Assembly: GCA_002451165.1 (NCBI GenBank)
Contig: DKBH01000046.1
Location: 699 to 43,625 of the forward strand
From: Nitrospiraceae bacterium UBA6905
GTDB taxonomy: Bacteria > Nitrospirota > Thermodesulfovibrionia > Thermodesulfovibrionales > UBA6898
Reading direction: 5' to 3'
Length of the DNA stretch: 42,927 nucleotides
The notes under the pieces are model-generated. The model saw only the letters and a list, made by a program, of their open reading frames with translations, ran no database searches and was not told where the DNA came from. Each line of letters starts with the position of its first letter. Positions within the stretch are counted from its first letter, which is position 1. The position numbers and the translations under genes were made by a program. Positions 8,221-16,852 of the stretch are shown piece after piece.

Positions 8221-8361
8221 GAGAGGAGATACCGGACGATGGCGGAGGCAAGACTGAAAATCTTTGAGTACGTGAAAATGTTTCATAACCGTATCAGGCG
8301 ACGTGTGGCATTGGGCTACAGGAGCCCAGAGCAGTATGACTTATTGTTCAAGCAAACTTAA
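8221..8361 (+). pseudogene. C-terminal remnant of an IS3-family transposase
   Basis: A 47-codon frame ending at TAA (8359-8361) reads ARLKIFEYVKMFHNRIRRR, then ALGYRSPEQYDLLFKQT. This is the end of the IS3 OrfB integrase core, whose consensus is close to IFEYIEvFYNRxRxHSALGYxSPxxFE. Stop codons interrupt the frame upstream of 8221, and no terminal inverted repeats or OrfA are seen. Only the last ~45 residues of a ~280-residue protein survive. It marks an old insertion between the GGDEF-EAL and ChaN-like genes. The rest of 8057-8500 shows no gene. Confidence 0.8.
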
Positions 8362-8500
8362 TCACGTCTCCACTTTTCAGCGATAGATCATGCCTCTGGC
8401 AGCGGTATTGCTGCTCAAATTGCACCTTATTATCTGCAGGTTATTCTATGACGCTCTCGGGTGATAGGTCTTGAATATCACTTCGCTATATTCTTTGAAA

Positions 8501-9349
8501 TCATCCGGTCTTGGTCATGCTCCTGGGAATGACGATCGTGTAGTCGGCGACATCCCGATATTCGTCGAGAAAATCGAGCGACGTTGCCTCTACCGATGTG
8601 ATCGTAACAATGTTAAGGTCCGGCCGACTCTGCCTAAGGTACCAAGAGATACCGCCGAATTTTCGTGAATGATATTCACCGTTCAGATGGACGAGCAGCC
8701 TGCCCGGTGATACGTTTCGAATAATGAAATGGGCCATTGTGGCATCTTTTATCGCCTGTGCCGCAAGAAAATTTTCCGCATCCATGCCGTGAGCCCTCCC
8801 GAGGTCCAGAAGATCGTGGTAGGTTGGGCTCCTGAGATCAAGGGGGATTGGCAGGGGGGCAATCCACTGCTTCGCCTGGTCCATCAGCTGCTCCAGCAGG
8901 CCAAAACCCTCCCGTGCCACAATGCCGGCATAGCGCCGCGGGATATTCGTCGCTATGAACGGTATGCCGTGGTCATGGGCAAATTCCATAATCGGACGAT
9001 AATCGGTCTCATAGTTTTTCCAGACCTTTGCCTCCGCCACAAAGGAATCGTGCCCTATCATGCCTGCCATGTATTCATCGATGATGATCTGATCGTCTGC
9101 CTCGAACATCTCGGCGCCGATAATCAACCGTTCTTTCACCCTCGCAAAAAGGTCTTTCGTAACCTCGAACTGAAGCCAGTGGACAATGGGATTAATATGG
9201 AGTTCGCCGAAGAGAACGACAGCAGTCGCTGTAAGATGCTCGAGCATCAGGCCATAGCGAACCGCCGACCCGTTCCGGTCAAAGAGGCGGTAGGCAGGTT
9301 TGTCAATCATGAGTACACTATCCGTTTCTCTTTCATCCATGCCAGACAA
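8501..9349 (-). CDS. ChaN-family (haem-binding uptake) protein
   Basis: The 282-residue protein carries the ChaN/Tiki-superfamily signature. An early LFGELHINPIVHWLQ motif (Glu/His catalytic or metal-binding positions) is followed by GAEMFEADDQIIIDEY, FIATNIPRRYAGIVAREG and a late LVHLNGEYHS. Campylobacter ChaN binds haem; related folds are metalloproteases (Tiki, TraB). Unlike typical ChaN, no signal peptide or lipobox is visible, so it may be cytoplasmic. It lies alone. A TATAAT about 23 bases before the ATG is the likely promoter. Confidence 0.85.
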   Translation of the reverse strand: MSGMDERETDSVLMIDKPAYRLFDRNGSAVRYGLMLEHLTATAVVLFGELHINPIVHWLQFEVTKDLFARVKERLIIGAEMFEADDQIIIDEYMAGMIGHDSFVAEAKVWKNYETDYRPIMEFAHDHGIPFIATNIPRRYAGIVAREGFGLLEQLMDQAKQWIAPLPIPLDLRSPTYHDLLDLGRAHGMDAENFLAAQAIKDATMAHFIIRNVSPGRLLVHLNGEYHSRKFGGISWYLRQSRPDLNIVTITSVEATSLDFLDEYRDVADYTIVIPRSMTKTG

Positions 9350-9554
9350 TGGCCGTCCCGAATATTATACCCGCTTCCATCCACGGAAGCCATACATGGG
9401 CGACCGGCCTGATTCTGTCTGAAGTCATCGCAGCCCGGGTCGAGGGGGATCAGCATAACCATCTTGAATTTCGCCCTGAACAGGTGTAGTGTGTTCTATA
9501 TATGCCCGGTGCTGATACGCGGCGGTGATATCTTTCTTGAGGAGGTCGCATCAC

Positions 9555-10160
9555 ATGAAACAGACCACCAGATTGCTCTCCAGTCTTCTGATCATCGGCA
9601 GTTTCCTGCTCGTGTCATGCGCGACAACGATAGTTACCGCTGTCTGGAAAGATGAGTCTTTTACAGGTCCGGTCAGGAAAATGGCTGTCATCGGCATATT
9701 CAAGACACCCGCTATCAGGAACTCTTTTGAAGATGAGTTTTCCCGGCAGTTGAAGGCCCGCGGCGTTGAAGCCGTGCCGGGGTACACCGTGATCCCGGTC
9801 GATGACCAGTCTGACAAAGACCTCGTGGCTTCACGGCTCAGAAACCTCGGGACGGACTATGTCATGGTCACGCGGCTCGTTGATAAGCGAACCGTGCAGA
9901 CTTATGTCCCCGGGCAGGCCTACGTTGTTCCCGGCTACTACCGTTCCTGGGGCGGCTACTACCAGTACGCCTATACCCCCGGATACATGGTGGAAGACAT
10001 CTATGCATACGCCGAAACGAACATCTACGACGTGAAGAATGACAAGCTGATATGGTCGGCCCGTTCCGAGACAGAGATTTCAGGCGCGAACCAGGAACTC
10101 ATCCGGTCATTTGTGAAGATCATGATCGATCGGCTTTCTGAAGATGCCGTGATCAGATAA
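9555..10160 (+). CDS. Lipoprotein, DUF4136-like
   Basis: Starting at the ATG at 9555, with GAGGAGGT eight bases upstream, the protein has 201 residues. The signal peptide ends in the lipobox LVSC, so the protein should be acylated and exported. The mature part (VRKMAVIGIF, then FEDEFSRQLKARGVEAVPG and ATNIYDVKNDKLIWSA-like text near the C-terminus) resembles small outer-membrane lipoproteins of the DUF4136 type. A central Tyr/Gly-rich stretch (about 110-140) is unusual. Function is unknown. It stands alone between the ChaN-like gene and a convergent DUF72 gene. Confidence 0.78.
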   Translation: MKQTTRLLSSLLIIGSFLLVSCATTIVTAVWKDESFTGPVRKMAVIGIFKTPAIRNSFEDEFSRQLKARGVEAVPGYTVIPVDDQSDKDLVASRLRNLGTDYVMVTRLVDKRTVQTYVPGQAYVVPGYYRSWGGYYQYAYTPGYMVEDIYAYAETNIYDVKNDKLIWSARSETEISGANQELIRSFVKIMIDRLSEDAVIR

Positions 10161-10216
10161 CCTGCCCTGCATTGCCACGGCGTCAGTATACGTACAAAGA
10201 AACCCCAAATGTTTCA

Positions 10217-10939
10217 TCACACCATCTCCATCAGCTCCCGCGCATTCCGTGGAGCATATGCATGGAAATCGTTGTTAAAATAGATGAACACATCCTTCCC
10301 CGCCTTCAGGTACTTCTTCAGACGCCGCGCGTCCTTTCTCAGGGCAGATCGCGCATAATTGGTGGCGTAGTTCCCGCCTTCGCCGTGTCTTCTCATATAG
10401 ACGAAGTCGGACGTGACCGGAAGGACATCCAGAAATTCAGGCCAGTCAGCCATACAGAGACCTACCCCGCTCCCTCTGCAGAGCTCTATGGTCTCTCTGG
10501 TCATCCAGCTCTCATTGCGGAACTCAAGGGTATTGCGTACCGGATAGCCTCCCAAGAGTGTTATAAATCTGCTCAGCCGTTCCAGGTCGATCCGAAACCC
10601 TGGTGAGAACTGCCAGAGCACGATCTTCAGCTTCTCCTTCAGATGCAATGCCCGATCAAAGAAATTTTCCAAGGGTTCTTCAGGGTCCCGAAGCCTCTTA
10701 ATGTGGGTTATGAACCGGCTGCCTTTTAAAGAAAAGGTAAAGTCAGGGGGAGTTTCAGCACGCCATGTTTCGAAGGTCTTCGCGAGCGGAAGCCGATAGA
10801 AGGTGACATTCAGTTCGACGGTGGTAAAAATCGAGGAGTAATAGGCAAGCCATCTCTTTTGAGGGAGATCGTCGGGATAGAATTCTCCTTTCCATCCCCG
10901 GTAATTAAAGCCGCTGCAGCCGATCCGGATTTCAGGCAT
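10217..10939 (-). CDS. DUF72 (YecE-type TIM-barrel) protein
   Basis: A 240-residue protein with the DUF72 start (IRIGCSGFNYRGWKGEFYP), FTTVELNVTFYRLP, FTFSLKGSRFITH and YMRRHGEG segments. The family is a TIM barrel related to xylose-isomerase-like folds and its reaction is unknown. It is divergent from rtcA with 62 bases between the two starts. No SD is present. TACAAT lies six bases before the ATG (10951-10946), suggesting a leaderless mRNA. Confidence 0.9.
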   Translation of the reverse strand: MPEIRIGCSGFNYRGWKGEFYPDDLPQKRWLAYYSSIFTTVELNVTFYRLPLAKTFETWRAETPPDFTFSLKGSRFITHIKRLRDPEEPLENFFDRALHLKEKLKIVLWQFSPGFRIDLERLSRFITLLGGYPVRNTLEFRNESWMTRETIELCRGSGVGLCMADWPEFLDVLPVTSDFVYMRRHGEGGNYATNYARSALRKDARRLKKYLKAGKDVFIYFNNDFHAYAPRNARELMEMV

Positions 10940-11001
10940 AACTTCATTGTAGCAAAAGAAATCTCATCTGAAAATTGCCGCTTCGATGGTACGATATCCT
11001 T

Positions 11002-12078
11002 ATGATCGAGATCGACGGCAGTCATGGAGAGGGGGGCGGGCAGATCATCAGGACAGCGCTCGGGCTCTCCTGTCTCTTCGGCAAACCCTTCAGGATGTAC
11101 CATATCCGGAAAGGCCGTAAAAAACCCGGCCTCATGCCGCAGCACCTGACCTGCGTCAGTGCTGCCCGGCTCATTTCAGGGGCAGCGGTGAAAGGAGACC
11201 TGCCGGGATCTGTGGAGCTCTCCTTCAATCCGGGAGAGCCGCGAGGGGGCACATACTCCTTCGACATAGGCACCGCAGGCTCGACATCACTCGTCCTGCA
11301 GACGCTCATTCCTGCCCTGCTTTTTGCCGGCAAAAGATCTTCCGTCACCATCACCGGCGGAACCCACGTGCCCTTCAGCCCGCCGTTCCATTTCCTTTCA
11401 GGCGTCTTTGTCCCCTTTCTCGAGCGCCTCGGAATCAACGTGCGTCTCGCCGTAGAGGCATATGGATTTTATCCGAAAGGAGAAGGAAGGATTCGGGGAG
11501 ATGTCTTTCCAGCCGGCAGCATCGGTTCTCTCAATCTGATGCGACGAGGAGCTGTCAACAACGTAGCCGGGCATTCCGGGGTCAGAGGATTGCCCCTATC
11601 CATAGCCGTCAGGCAGCAACGAGCGGCCTTTGCAAGGATCGCATCCTGCGCGGAGGAACTGGCAGACCGAACAGCTATCGAAGCGGTCAGCGTTCCAGGC
11701 TATGGCCAGGGCACCTTTGTCTGCCTCACCTGCAAATCCGAATATTCCCTTGCAGGTTTTTCCTCCCTCGGCGCGCGGGGTAAACCAGCTGAAGAGGTGG
11801 GTGCCGAAGCTGCGAGCGAGGTCATCACCTATTACCGTTCGGGGGCAGCCCTCGACCGGCACCTCGCAGACCAGATTGTGTTGTACCTCGCCCTATCCGG
11901 CAATGAATCCTGCTTTACGACAGAGGCGGTGACTGACCATCTCCTCACTAATCTCTGGGCCATTGGGCTCTTTCACCCGTACCGCTATGTCGTCGAGGGT
12001 AAGCTCGGGGAAAAGGGCATTGTAAGGATCACTCCCCCTAAGGATGTCCATCCTGCGCCACAACATGCTGCAGCGTAA
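11002..12078 (+). CDS. rtcA: RNA 3'-terminal phosphate cyclase
   Basis: From the ATG at 11002 the protein has 358 residues. It has the RtcA hallmarks GSHGEGGGQIIRTALGLS at the N-terminus, GGTHVPFSPPFHFL in the middle, and near the C-terminus the histidine that becomes adenylylated (His313 in TDHLLTNL). RtcA converts RNA 3'-phosphate to 2',3'-cyclic phosphate with ATP. No rtcB or rtcR is in the window. The start lacks an SD and a TACGAT box ends six bases upstream, so it is another candidate leaderless gene. Confidence 0.93.
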   Translation: MIEIDGSHGEGGGQIIRTALGLSCLFGKPFRMYHIRKGRKKPGLMPQHLTCVSAARLISGAAVKGDLPGSVELSFNPGEPRGGTYSFDIGTAGSTSLVLQTLIPALLFAGKRSSVTITGGTHVPFSPPFHFLSGVFVPFLERLGINVRLAVEAYGFYPKGEGRIRGDVFPAGSIGSLNLMRRGAVNNVAGHSGVRGLPLSIAVRQQRAAFARIASCAEELADRTAIEAVSVPGYGQGTFVCLTCKSEYSLAGFSSLGARGKPAEEVGAEAASEVITYYRSGAALDRHLADQIVLYLALSGNESCFTTEAVTDHLLTNLWAIGLFHPYRYVVEGKLGEKGIVRITPPKDVHPAPQHAAA

Positions 12079-12105
12079 TTCCGCAGCTCAAGCGAGGGAA
12101 GGTTG

Positions 12106-13230
12106 ATGAAAAAACAATCTGCAGTCCGGATAACGATCTTCCTCTGCGGCGATGTGATGACCGGGAGAGGGATCGATCAGGTGCTGCCCTGCCCCGGCGA
12201 AGCTCAAATCTACGAACCTTTCATGAAAAACGCTGCAGGATATGTAAGGCTCGCAGAACGGATGAGCGGCCCCATCCCTAAGCCCGTCGGCTTCTCCTAC
12301 ATCTGGGGTGATGCCCTCGGAGAACTGGACAGGGCAGCACCTGATGCGCGAATTATTAATCTCGAGACTGCCGTAACGGAAAGCGAAGATTACGAAGACA
12401 AGGGGATCAACTACCGGATGCATCCGGATAATATCCCCTGTATAACCGCCGCCGGAATCGATTGCTGTTCACTCGCAAATAATCATGTCCTCGATTGGGG
12501 TCCACGCGGTCTCCGCGAGACCCTCGACACATTACGGAGCGCAGGGTTGAAGAGTTCGGGGGCCGGAAGCGATCTGCGGGAGGCGAAAGCTCCTGTCATA
12601 CTTGAGGTCGCCGGAAAAGGGAGAGTCCTGTTGTTTTCCTTCGGATCGACAACCAGCGGCATCCCCCTATCCTGGGCTGCCGGACAAATGCGGCCCGGCG
12701 TAAGTCTCCTGAGAGATTTATCAGTCAACACGGCCCTTTCGATCAGAGCAGAGATAAGAAACGTCAAACAGCAGGGAGACCTTGTGGTCGCGTCCATGCA
12801 CTGGGGCGGTAACTGGGGATATGACGTTCCGGAAGAGCAGAGAGCGTTCGCCCATACTCTCGTCGATGAAGCGGGTGTGGACATCATTTACGGTCATTCA
12901 TCTCACCATGTAAAGGGGATCGAGGTGTACAAGGAAAGGCTCATCCTTTACGGCTGCGGTGATTTCCTTAACGATTACGAAGGGATCACCGGTTATGAAG
13001 ACTTTCGGAGCGATCTGGGCCTCATGTACTTTGTGACCGCAGATGCGGAAACGGGAAGGCTATCTTCCCTCCGGATGGTCCCTACCAGGGTCAAGCACTT
13101 CAGGGTGCATCGGGCATCAGGTCCAGATGCACGCTGGTTGCGGGACATCCTGAACAGGGAGGGGAAAAGATTCGGGAGCAGCGTTGATCTGCACCCTGAC
13201 GATACTTTAACGCTGCTCTGGCACGTATAG
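12106..13230 (+). CDS. CapA-type metallophosphatase-fold protein
   Basis: From the ATG at 12106 (AGGGAAGG upstream) the protein has 374 residues. It shows the PGA_cap signature of CapA proteins: ITIFLCGDVMTGRGID, INLETAVT, CCSLANNHVLDWG, VASMHWGGNWGY and IIYGHSSHHVKGIEV, i.e. the Asp/His/Asn metal ligands of the calcineurin-like superfamily. CapA proteins take part in poly-gamma-glutamate capsule synthesis in Bacillus, but no capB/capC genes are here and no signal peptide is evident. A stand-alone cytoplasmic phosphoesterase is possible. It follows rtcA by 27 bases. Confidence 0.88.
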   Translation: MKKQSAVRITIFLCGDVMTGRGIDQVLPCPGEAQIYEPFMKNAAGYVRLAERMSGPIPKPVGFSYIWGDALGELDRAAPDARIINLETAVTESEDYEDKGINYRMHPDNIPCITAAGIDCCSLANNHVLDWGPRGLRETLDTLRSAGLKSSGAGSDLREAKAPVILEVAGKGRVLLFSFGSTTSGIPLSWAAGQMRPGVSLLRDLSVNTALSIRAEIRNVKQQGDLVVASMHWGGNWGYDVPEEQRAFAHTLVDEAGVDIIYGHSSHHVKGIEVYKERLILYGCGDFLNDYEGITGYEDFRSDLGLMYFVTADAETGRLSSLRMVPTRVKHFRVHRASGPDARWLRDILNREGKRFGSSVDLHPDDTLTLLWHV

Positions 13231-13325
13231 CCAAGGGCCCGAACTGCGCCGGAACAGCGGGTAGTTGCGTGATGGGCTGATTTGTGGTAGGAATAGGCAA
13301 TAGGGCACCGAGGGGGAAACATGTC

Positions 13326-13838
13326 ATGGGAGTATTTGAAGCAGTCAGGGAACGAAGAAGCATTCGCAGCTTCATGCCGCAGGAAATCCCCGGCCCGGTT
13401 ATGGACAGGCTTATCGATGCCCTCATCTGGGCGCCGAGTGCAGGAAATCTTCAGTCACGCCGGTTCTATGCTGTGCGGGACCGCCAGCTCAAGCAGAAGA
13501 TAGCGGCTGCTGCTCTTCACCAGAACTTCATTATCAATGCACCGGTCGTCTTTGTCTGCTGCGCTGATACTGAAATACGGCGCCATTACGGCGACCGGGG
13601 TCTTGACCTTTACTGCATCCAGGATGTAGCGACCAGCATCATGGCCATGATGCTGGTCGCCCATGAGAGCGGACTCGGCACCTGCTGGGTCGGGGCGTTT
13701 CATGAACAAGACGTTGCCAAGATACTTGATCTGCCGCCGCACCTGAGACCCCTAGCGCTCGTTCCTGCGGGCTATCCTGAAAAGGTCCCGCGCCCTACGC
13801 CACGGGTCACGCGTGAGCAGGCAGTGGAAATCAGGTAA
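13326..13838 (+). CDS. Nitroreductase-family FMN oxidoreductase
   Basis: The likely start is ATG 13326, preceded by GAGGGGG at a normal distance, giving 170 residues. The sequence has the nitroreductase pattern: ERRSIRSF (FMN phosphate contacts), LIWAPSAGNLQSRRF and GLGTCWVGAF, then LVPAGYPEKVPRPTPR at the end. It probably acts as an FMN-dependent NAD(P)H oxidoreductase in the cytoplasm; the substrate cannot be told from sequence. It runs in the same direction as the CapA-like gene. Confidence 0.9.
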   Translation: MGVFEAVRERRSIRSFMPQEIPGPVMDRLIDALIWAPSAGNLQSRRFYAVRDRQLKQKIAAAALHQNFIINAPVVFVCCADTEIRRHYGDRGLDLYCIQDVATSIMAMMLVAHESGLGTCWVGAFHEQDVAKILDLPPHLRPLALVPAGYPEKVPRPTPRVTREQAVEIR

Positions 13839-13899
13839 TGCGTTCACACCTTGAGGATCAGTAAGCCGGAAACGCAGGGTACGAAAAGGAGGAATGCCG

Positions 13900-14118
13900 A
13901 TGAAGACAAAAGGACTGTCCCTACAAGAGCACGATCTTATCCAGAAAGAGCTGAAGACGCTTGCGGAAGAACTGCAAGAGATGAGGGATGCCATGTCCGA
14001 AATGAACGACCTGTCGGCCGAGATCAAGGCAATCAAGCTCTTCCTCAGCAGGTCCCATCCGGACTTCAAGGTTCAGTTCCCGTCGATCATGAAGAAGGTC
14101 GCGGGAAAGTCACAATAA
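13900..14118 (+). CDS. Small coiled-coil protein, unknown
   Basis: AGGAGG sits seven bases before the ATG at 13900, giving 72 residues; an ATG six bases earlier is too close to the SD. The protein is highly charged and helical (LIQKELKTLAEELQEMRDAM, IKAIKLFLSRSHPDFKVQFP). I do not recognise a family. It lies between a nitroreductase and archaemetzincin on the same strand. Confidence 0.7.
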   Translation: MKTKGLSLQEHDLIQKELKTLAEELQEMRDAMSEMNDLSAEIKAIKLFLSRSHPDFKVQFPSIMKKVAGKSQ

Positions 14119-14203
14119 AGGCTGTTTTCTGTTCGCATTCGTCTCCGCTGGAGCTGAATACGATATTCTTGGAGGGGAATTCACGAACCATGAGCAATCA
14201 CTG

Positions 14204-14725
14204 ATGCATGTCTCCATCCTTGCTCTCGGCAGTATTGATCAGGCTGTACTCGAAGACATAGCTGCGAGGCTTCGCCGGACATTCCCCTTCAGCATCAGAA
14301 TGGGAAAAGAGCTGCAGCACCCCGAGGGCGCTTATGACGCCCAGAGAAGGCAGTACCAAGCTCCGATCCTTTTGAAGAATATGAAGGAGCGGAAGGCTGG
14401 GAAATCGGAGCTGATCCTCGGGGTGACCGATGTGGACATTTACGCACCGGGCTTGAATTTCGTCTTCGGTGTGGCAGATGTCACGGCAGGCGTGGTACTC
14501 ATATCCCTTGCGCGGCTACGCGAGGAGTTTTACGGCCATCGGCCCGATCAAAGGCTCTTTCAGGAAAGGTCGTCCAAGGAGGCTATCCATGAACTCGGAC
14601 ATGCCTGCGGCCTCGACCATTGTGTCGATGCCGGCTGCGTCATGTATTTTTCGAACAGCATCAAAGATACGGACAGGAAAGGATCAGGATTCTGCAGTCG
14701 CTGTAAGGATATACTTGGCTTGTGA
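14204..14725 (+). CDS. amzA: Archaemetzincin-type zinc metalloprotease
   Basis: The 173-residue protein has the archaemetzincin zinc signature HELGHACGLDHC near residues 126-137, followed by DAGCVMYFSNSI and a C-terminal CSRCKDIL. That is HExxHxxGxxHC plus the CxxxxCM segment and the final CxxC that together bind a second zinc. Archaemetzincins are common in archaea and vertebrates and patchy in bacteria; their substrates are unknown. There is no signal peptide, so it is cytoplasmic. The ATG follows a tiny MSNH-stop frame whose TGA overlaps the region just before it. Confidence 0.92.
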   Translation: MHVSILALGSIDQAVLEDIAARLRRTFPFSIRMGKELQHPEGAYDAQRRQYQAPILLKNMKERKAGKSELILGVTDVDIYAPGLNFVFGVADVTAGVVLISLARLREEFYGHRPDQRLFQERSSKEAIHELGHACGLDHCVDAGCVMYFSNSIKDTDRKGSGFCSRCKDILGL

Positions 14726-14803
14726 CGCAACCCCGGTCTTGTATGACCTCCGTGAGACCGTGAAAAATGAAGCTGTGGAGGCTGGCCAAGACCCGGTTGA
14801 AAC

Positions 14804-15670
14804 CTAAACTTCTTCTTGTATGGAGATCCCCTTCCTGTCCGCGTACCCCGCTGCCATGAACCGTGTGGAATGCATAATTGAAAATATGCCCTGCCTATTA
14901 AGCACGATTACCCCTGCGGCGCCGCCCGCCTTGACCAGCCGTTTCAGTGCGCGTCTTGACGCAACGGCCGGCGACATACTGGCCAGGTTCATGCATATCT
15001 CCTTTGCCAGGGAAAACCTGATGATATCTTCCCCCCTGCCGGTGCAGGAAACAGCGCCCTGCCCGTCTTCAGCATAGACGCCCGCCCCGATGATCGGCGT
15101 ATCGCCGACCCTCCCGGGAAGCATTGCCGCGATACCGCCGGTTGATGCACCTGCAGCAAGATGCCCTTCCCTGTCAAGCGCTACTGCACCGACGGTCGAA
15201 AAGTACCTCTTGAATGCCTGAACTGCCTTCCCTCTCCCTTTCTTAATTTTTTCGAGCTTTTCCAGCGCCGTTCTGTCAGGTGGCAGCAGCGGGTCAAGGT
15301 TATGCGCCTTTGCGATCTTCTCTGCGCCGACATGCGTCATCGTCGTATTCGGCAGGGCCATGATCAGCCGGGCGAGCTGGATCGGGTTTTTTATCCCTTC
15401 GGCGCCGATCACTGCCCCTGTAGAGAGCTCATGGCCTTCCATCAAAGACGCATCCAGTCGCCTGATGCCGTCAAGCTGGAGGTTGCCGCCGGTCCCGGCA
15501 TTGAATATCCCCGAGTCTTCGAGCAGGGTTAACGTCGCGACAACGGCATTAAGGGCGGTCCCGCCGCTCTCAAGGAGTGCAAAGCCATGTTCGAGAGACG
15601 TGCTTAGGATCTTCAAGGCCTTTCTCGTCGGTCTTTGGTCTCCGGCACCCCCATGGACGATCAGCAGCAT
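14804..15670 (-). CDS. iaaA: Isoaspartyl peptidase / plant-type L-asparaginase
   Basis: A 288-residue Ntn-hydrolase precursor. It starts LLIVHGGAGDQR and has SGIFNAGTGGNLQLDG. The autocleavage segment is STVGAVALD, with Thr159 as the predicted nucleophile after self-processing into alpha and beta chains, and GASTGGIAAMLPGRVGDTPIIGAG in the beta chain. The residue before the nucleophile is Ser rather than the more usual Gly or Asp. It releases aspartate from isoaspartyl dipeptides or asparagine. It is convergent with archaemetzincin and cytoplasmic. Confidence 0.9.
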   Translation of the reverse strand: MLLIVHGGAGDQRPTRKALKILSTSLEHGFALLESGGTALNAVVATLTLLEDSGIFNAGTGGNLQLDGIRRLDASLMEGHELSTGAVIGAEGIKNPIQLARLIMALPNTTMTHVGAEKIAKAHNLDPLLPPDRTALEKLEKIKKGRGKAVQAFKRYFSTVGAVALDREGHLAAGASTGGIAAMLPGRVGDTPIIGAGVYAEDGQGAVSCTGRGEDIIRFSLAKEICMNLASMSPAVASRRALKRLVKAGGAAGVIVLNRQGIFSIMHSTRFMAAGYADRKGISIQEEV

Positions 15671-15764
15671 AACTTCCTCCTTCTCAACAGGGAAAGATCT
15701 GAAGCGCCTGATTAGGCATACGGATTCAGACCTGTTAATCTTCTCAGGCGCTTCTCAGCAGGTA

Positions 15765-16745
15765 TTACCTCAGGTGGTATTCGACCACATCCCGATCGTG
15801 AAGCATATAGTCTTTCTGCACCCGCTGGCCTCCAAACTTTGCCGAGCCCCAGACGCAGGCGTATTTGAGATTGACCAGAAAATCCTTGTGGATCATTTCG
15901 GCAAGGTCGAGGACGGTCGAGCCGGCAGCAAGGACAAAGGGCGCTGCACGTTCAGGTTCCTTGCCCGGCTCTTTCGCATAGACCCTGATGATGCGGGAAT
16001 GTTCGAAAAGGGCCCTCCGCAACTCCTCGAGACCATCCTTAGTGGCTGAGGACACCGGAACCACGGGATAACGGGTTTCATACCGGGAACGTAGACGCTG
16101 CAGCCCGTCCCGGGCAGAAGGGATGTCTAACTTGTTAGCGGCTATGACTGCGGGCTTGCAGCCGTTACACTCCGCAGACGACTCCCCCTGTCTCAGGAGC
16201 TTGATCTTCCATGTTCCGAGTTGCTCCAGCAAGAGATCTGTCCGGACGTCCGGGGCATTCGAGAGGTCAACCACCAGAAGGAGCAGATCAGCCACCCTGA
16301 GGATGCCCGAGACCCAACCGTCTGTCGTTTCGTTACCTATGGGCGGGAGATCAACGAGTTGAAACTGGATATCCTCAAAAGGCATCATGCCGGCAAGGGG
16401 CATGACCGTAGAAACGGGATAATCCGCCACAACAGGATGGGCGTTCGTCAGGGATTTAATGATGGAGGACTTCCCTGTATTGGCGAACCCGGCAAGGGCG
16501 ATCTGGGCAGCTCCCTGTTTTTCTATGGTATAGAGATCTCCCTTTCCGGACTTCTTCCTCCTGGCTGCTTCCTCCCGGAGCTGTGCGAGCCTTCTTCTTA
16601 AATCGGCCCTGAGTTTGTCTGTGCCCTTGTGCTTCGGCACCGTGGATATCAGCTCCTCAAGAGCGACTGCCTTCTCCTGCGCGGTCGCAGCCTCCTTGAA
16701 CCGCTTCTCGGCTTCGAAGTATTCAGGCGGAAGATTGGCCGGCAT
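15765..16745 (-). CDS. TGS-domain GTPase (Obg/DRG-type)
   Basis: From the ATG at 16745 the protein has 326 residues. A helical N-terminal region (1-85, YFEAEKRFKEAATAQEKAVALEEL) precedes the G domain with P-loop GFANTGKSS, DLPP as G3, NKLD as G4 and SSATKDG as G5. A C-terminal TGS domain (from IRVYAKEPGKEPERAAPFVL) closes the chain with WGSAKFGGQRV and HDRDVVEYH. This is the architecture of DRG-like translation-associated GTPases, more typical of archaea and eukaryotes. No SD is present; a TATATT box ends six bases before the ATG. Confidence 0.88.
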   Translation of the reverse strand: MPANLPPEYFEAEKRFKEAATAQEKAVALEELISTVPKHKGTDKLRADLRRRLAQLREEAARRKKSGKGDLYTIEKQGAAQIALAGFANTGKSSIIKSLTNAHPVVADYPVSTVMPLAGMMPFEDIQFQLVDLPPIGNETTDGWVSGILRVADLLLLVVDLSNAPDVRTDLLLEQLGTWKIKLLRQGESSAECNGCKPAVIAANKLDIPSARDGLQRLRSRYETRYPVVPVSSATKDGLEELRRALFEHSRIIRVYAKEPGKEPERAAPFVLAAGSTVLDLAEMIHKDFLVNLKYACVWGSAKFGGQRVQKDYMLHDRDVVEYHLR

Positions 16746-16852
16746 AATCAAAATATAGCACAGACAATAAGTTTTGGATGCCGGTCCCCAGGAGAGCGCA
16801 ATATCGGCGGCATAGGATGATTTCGCGCGTATCCTTTCGGTAAGATACGTTG

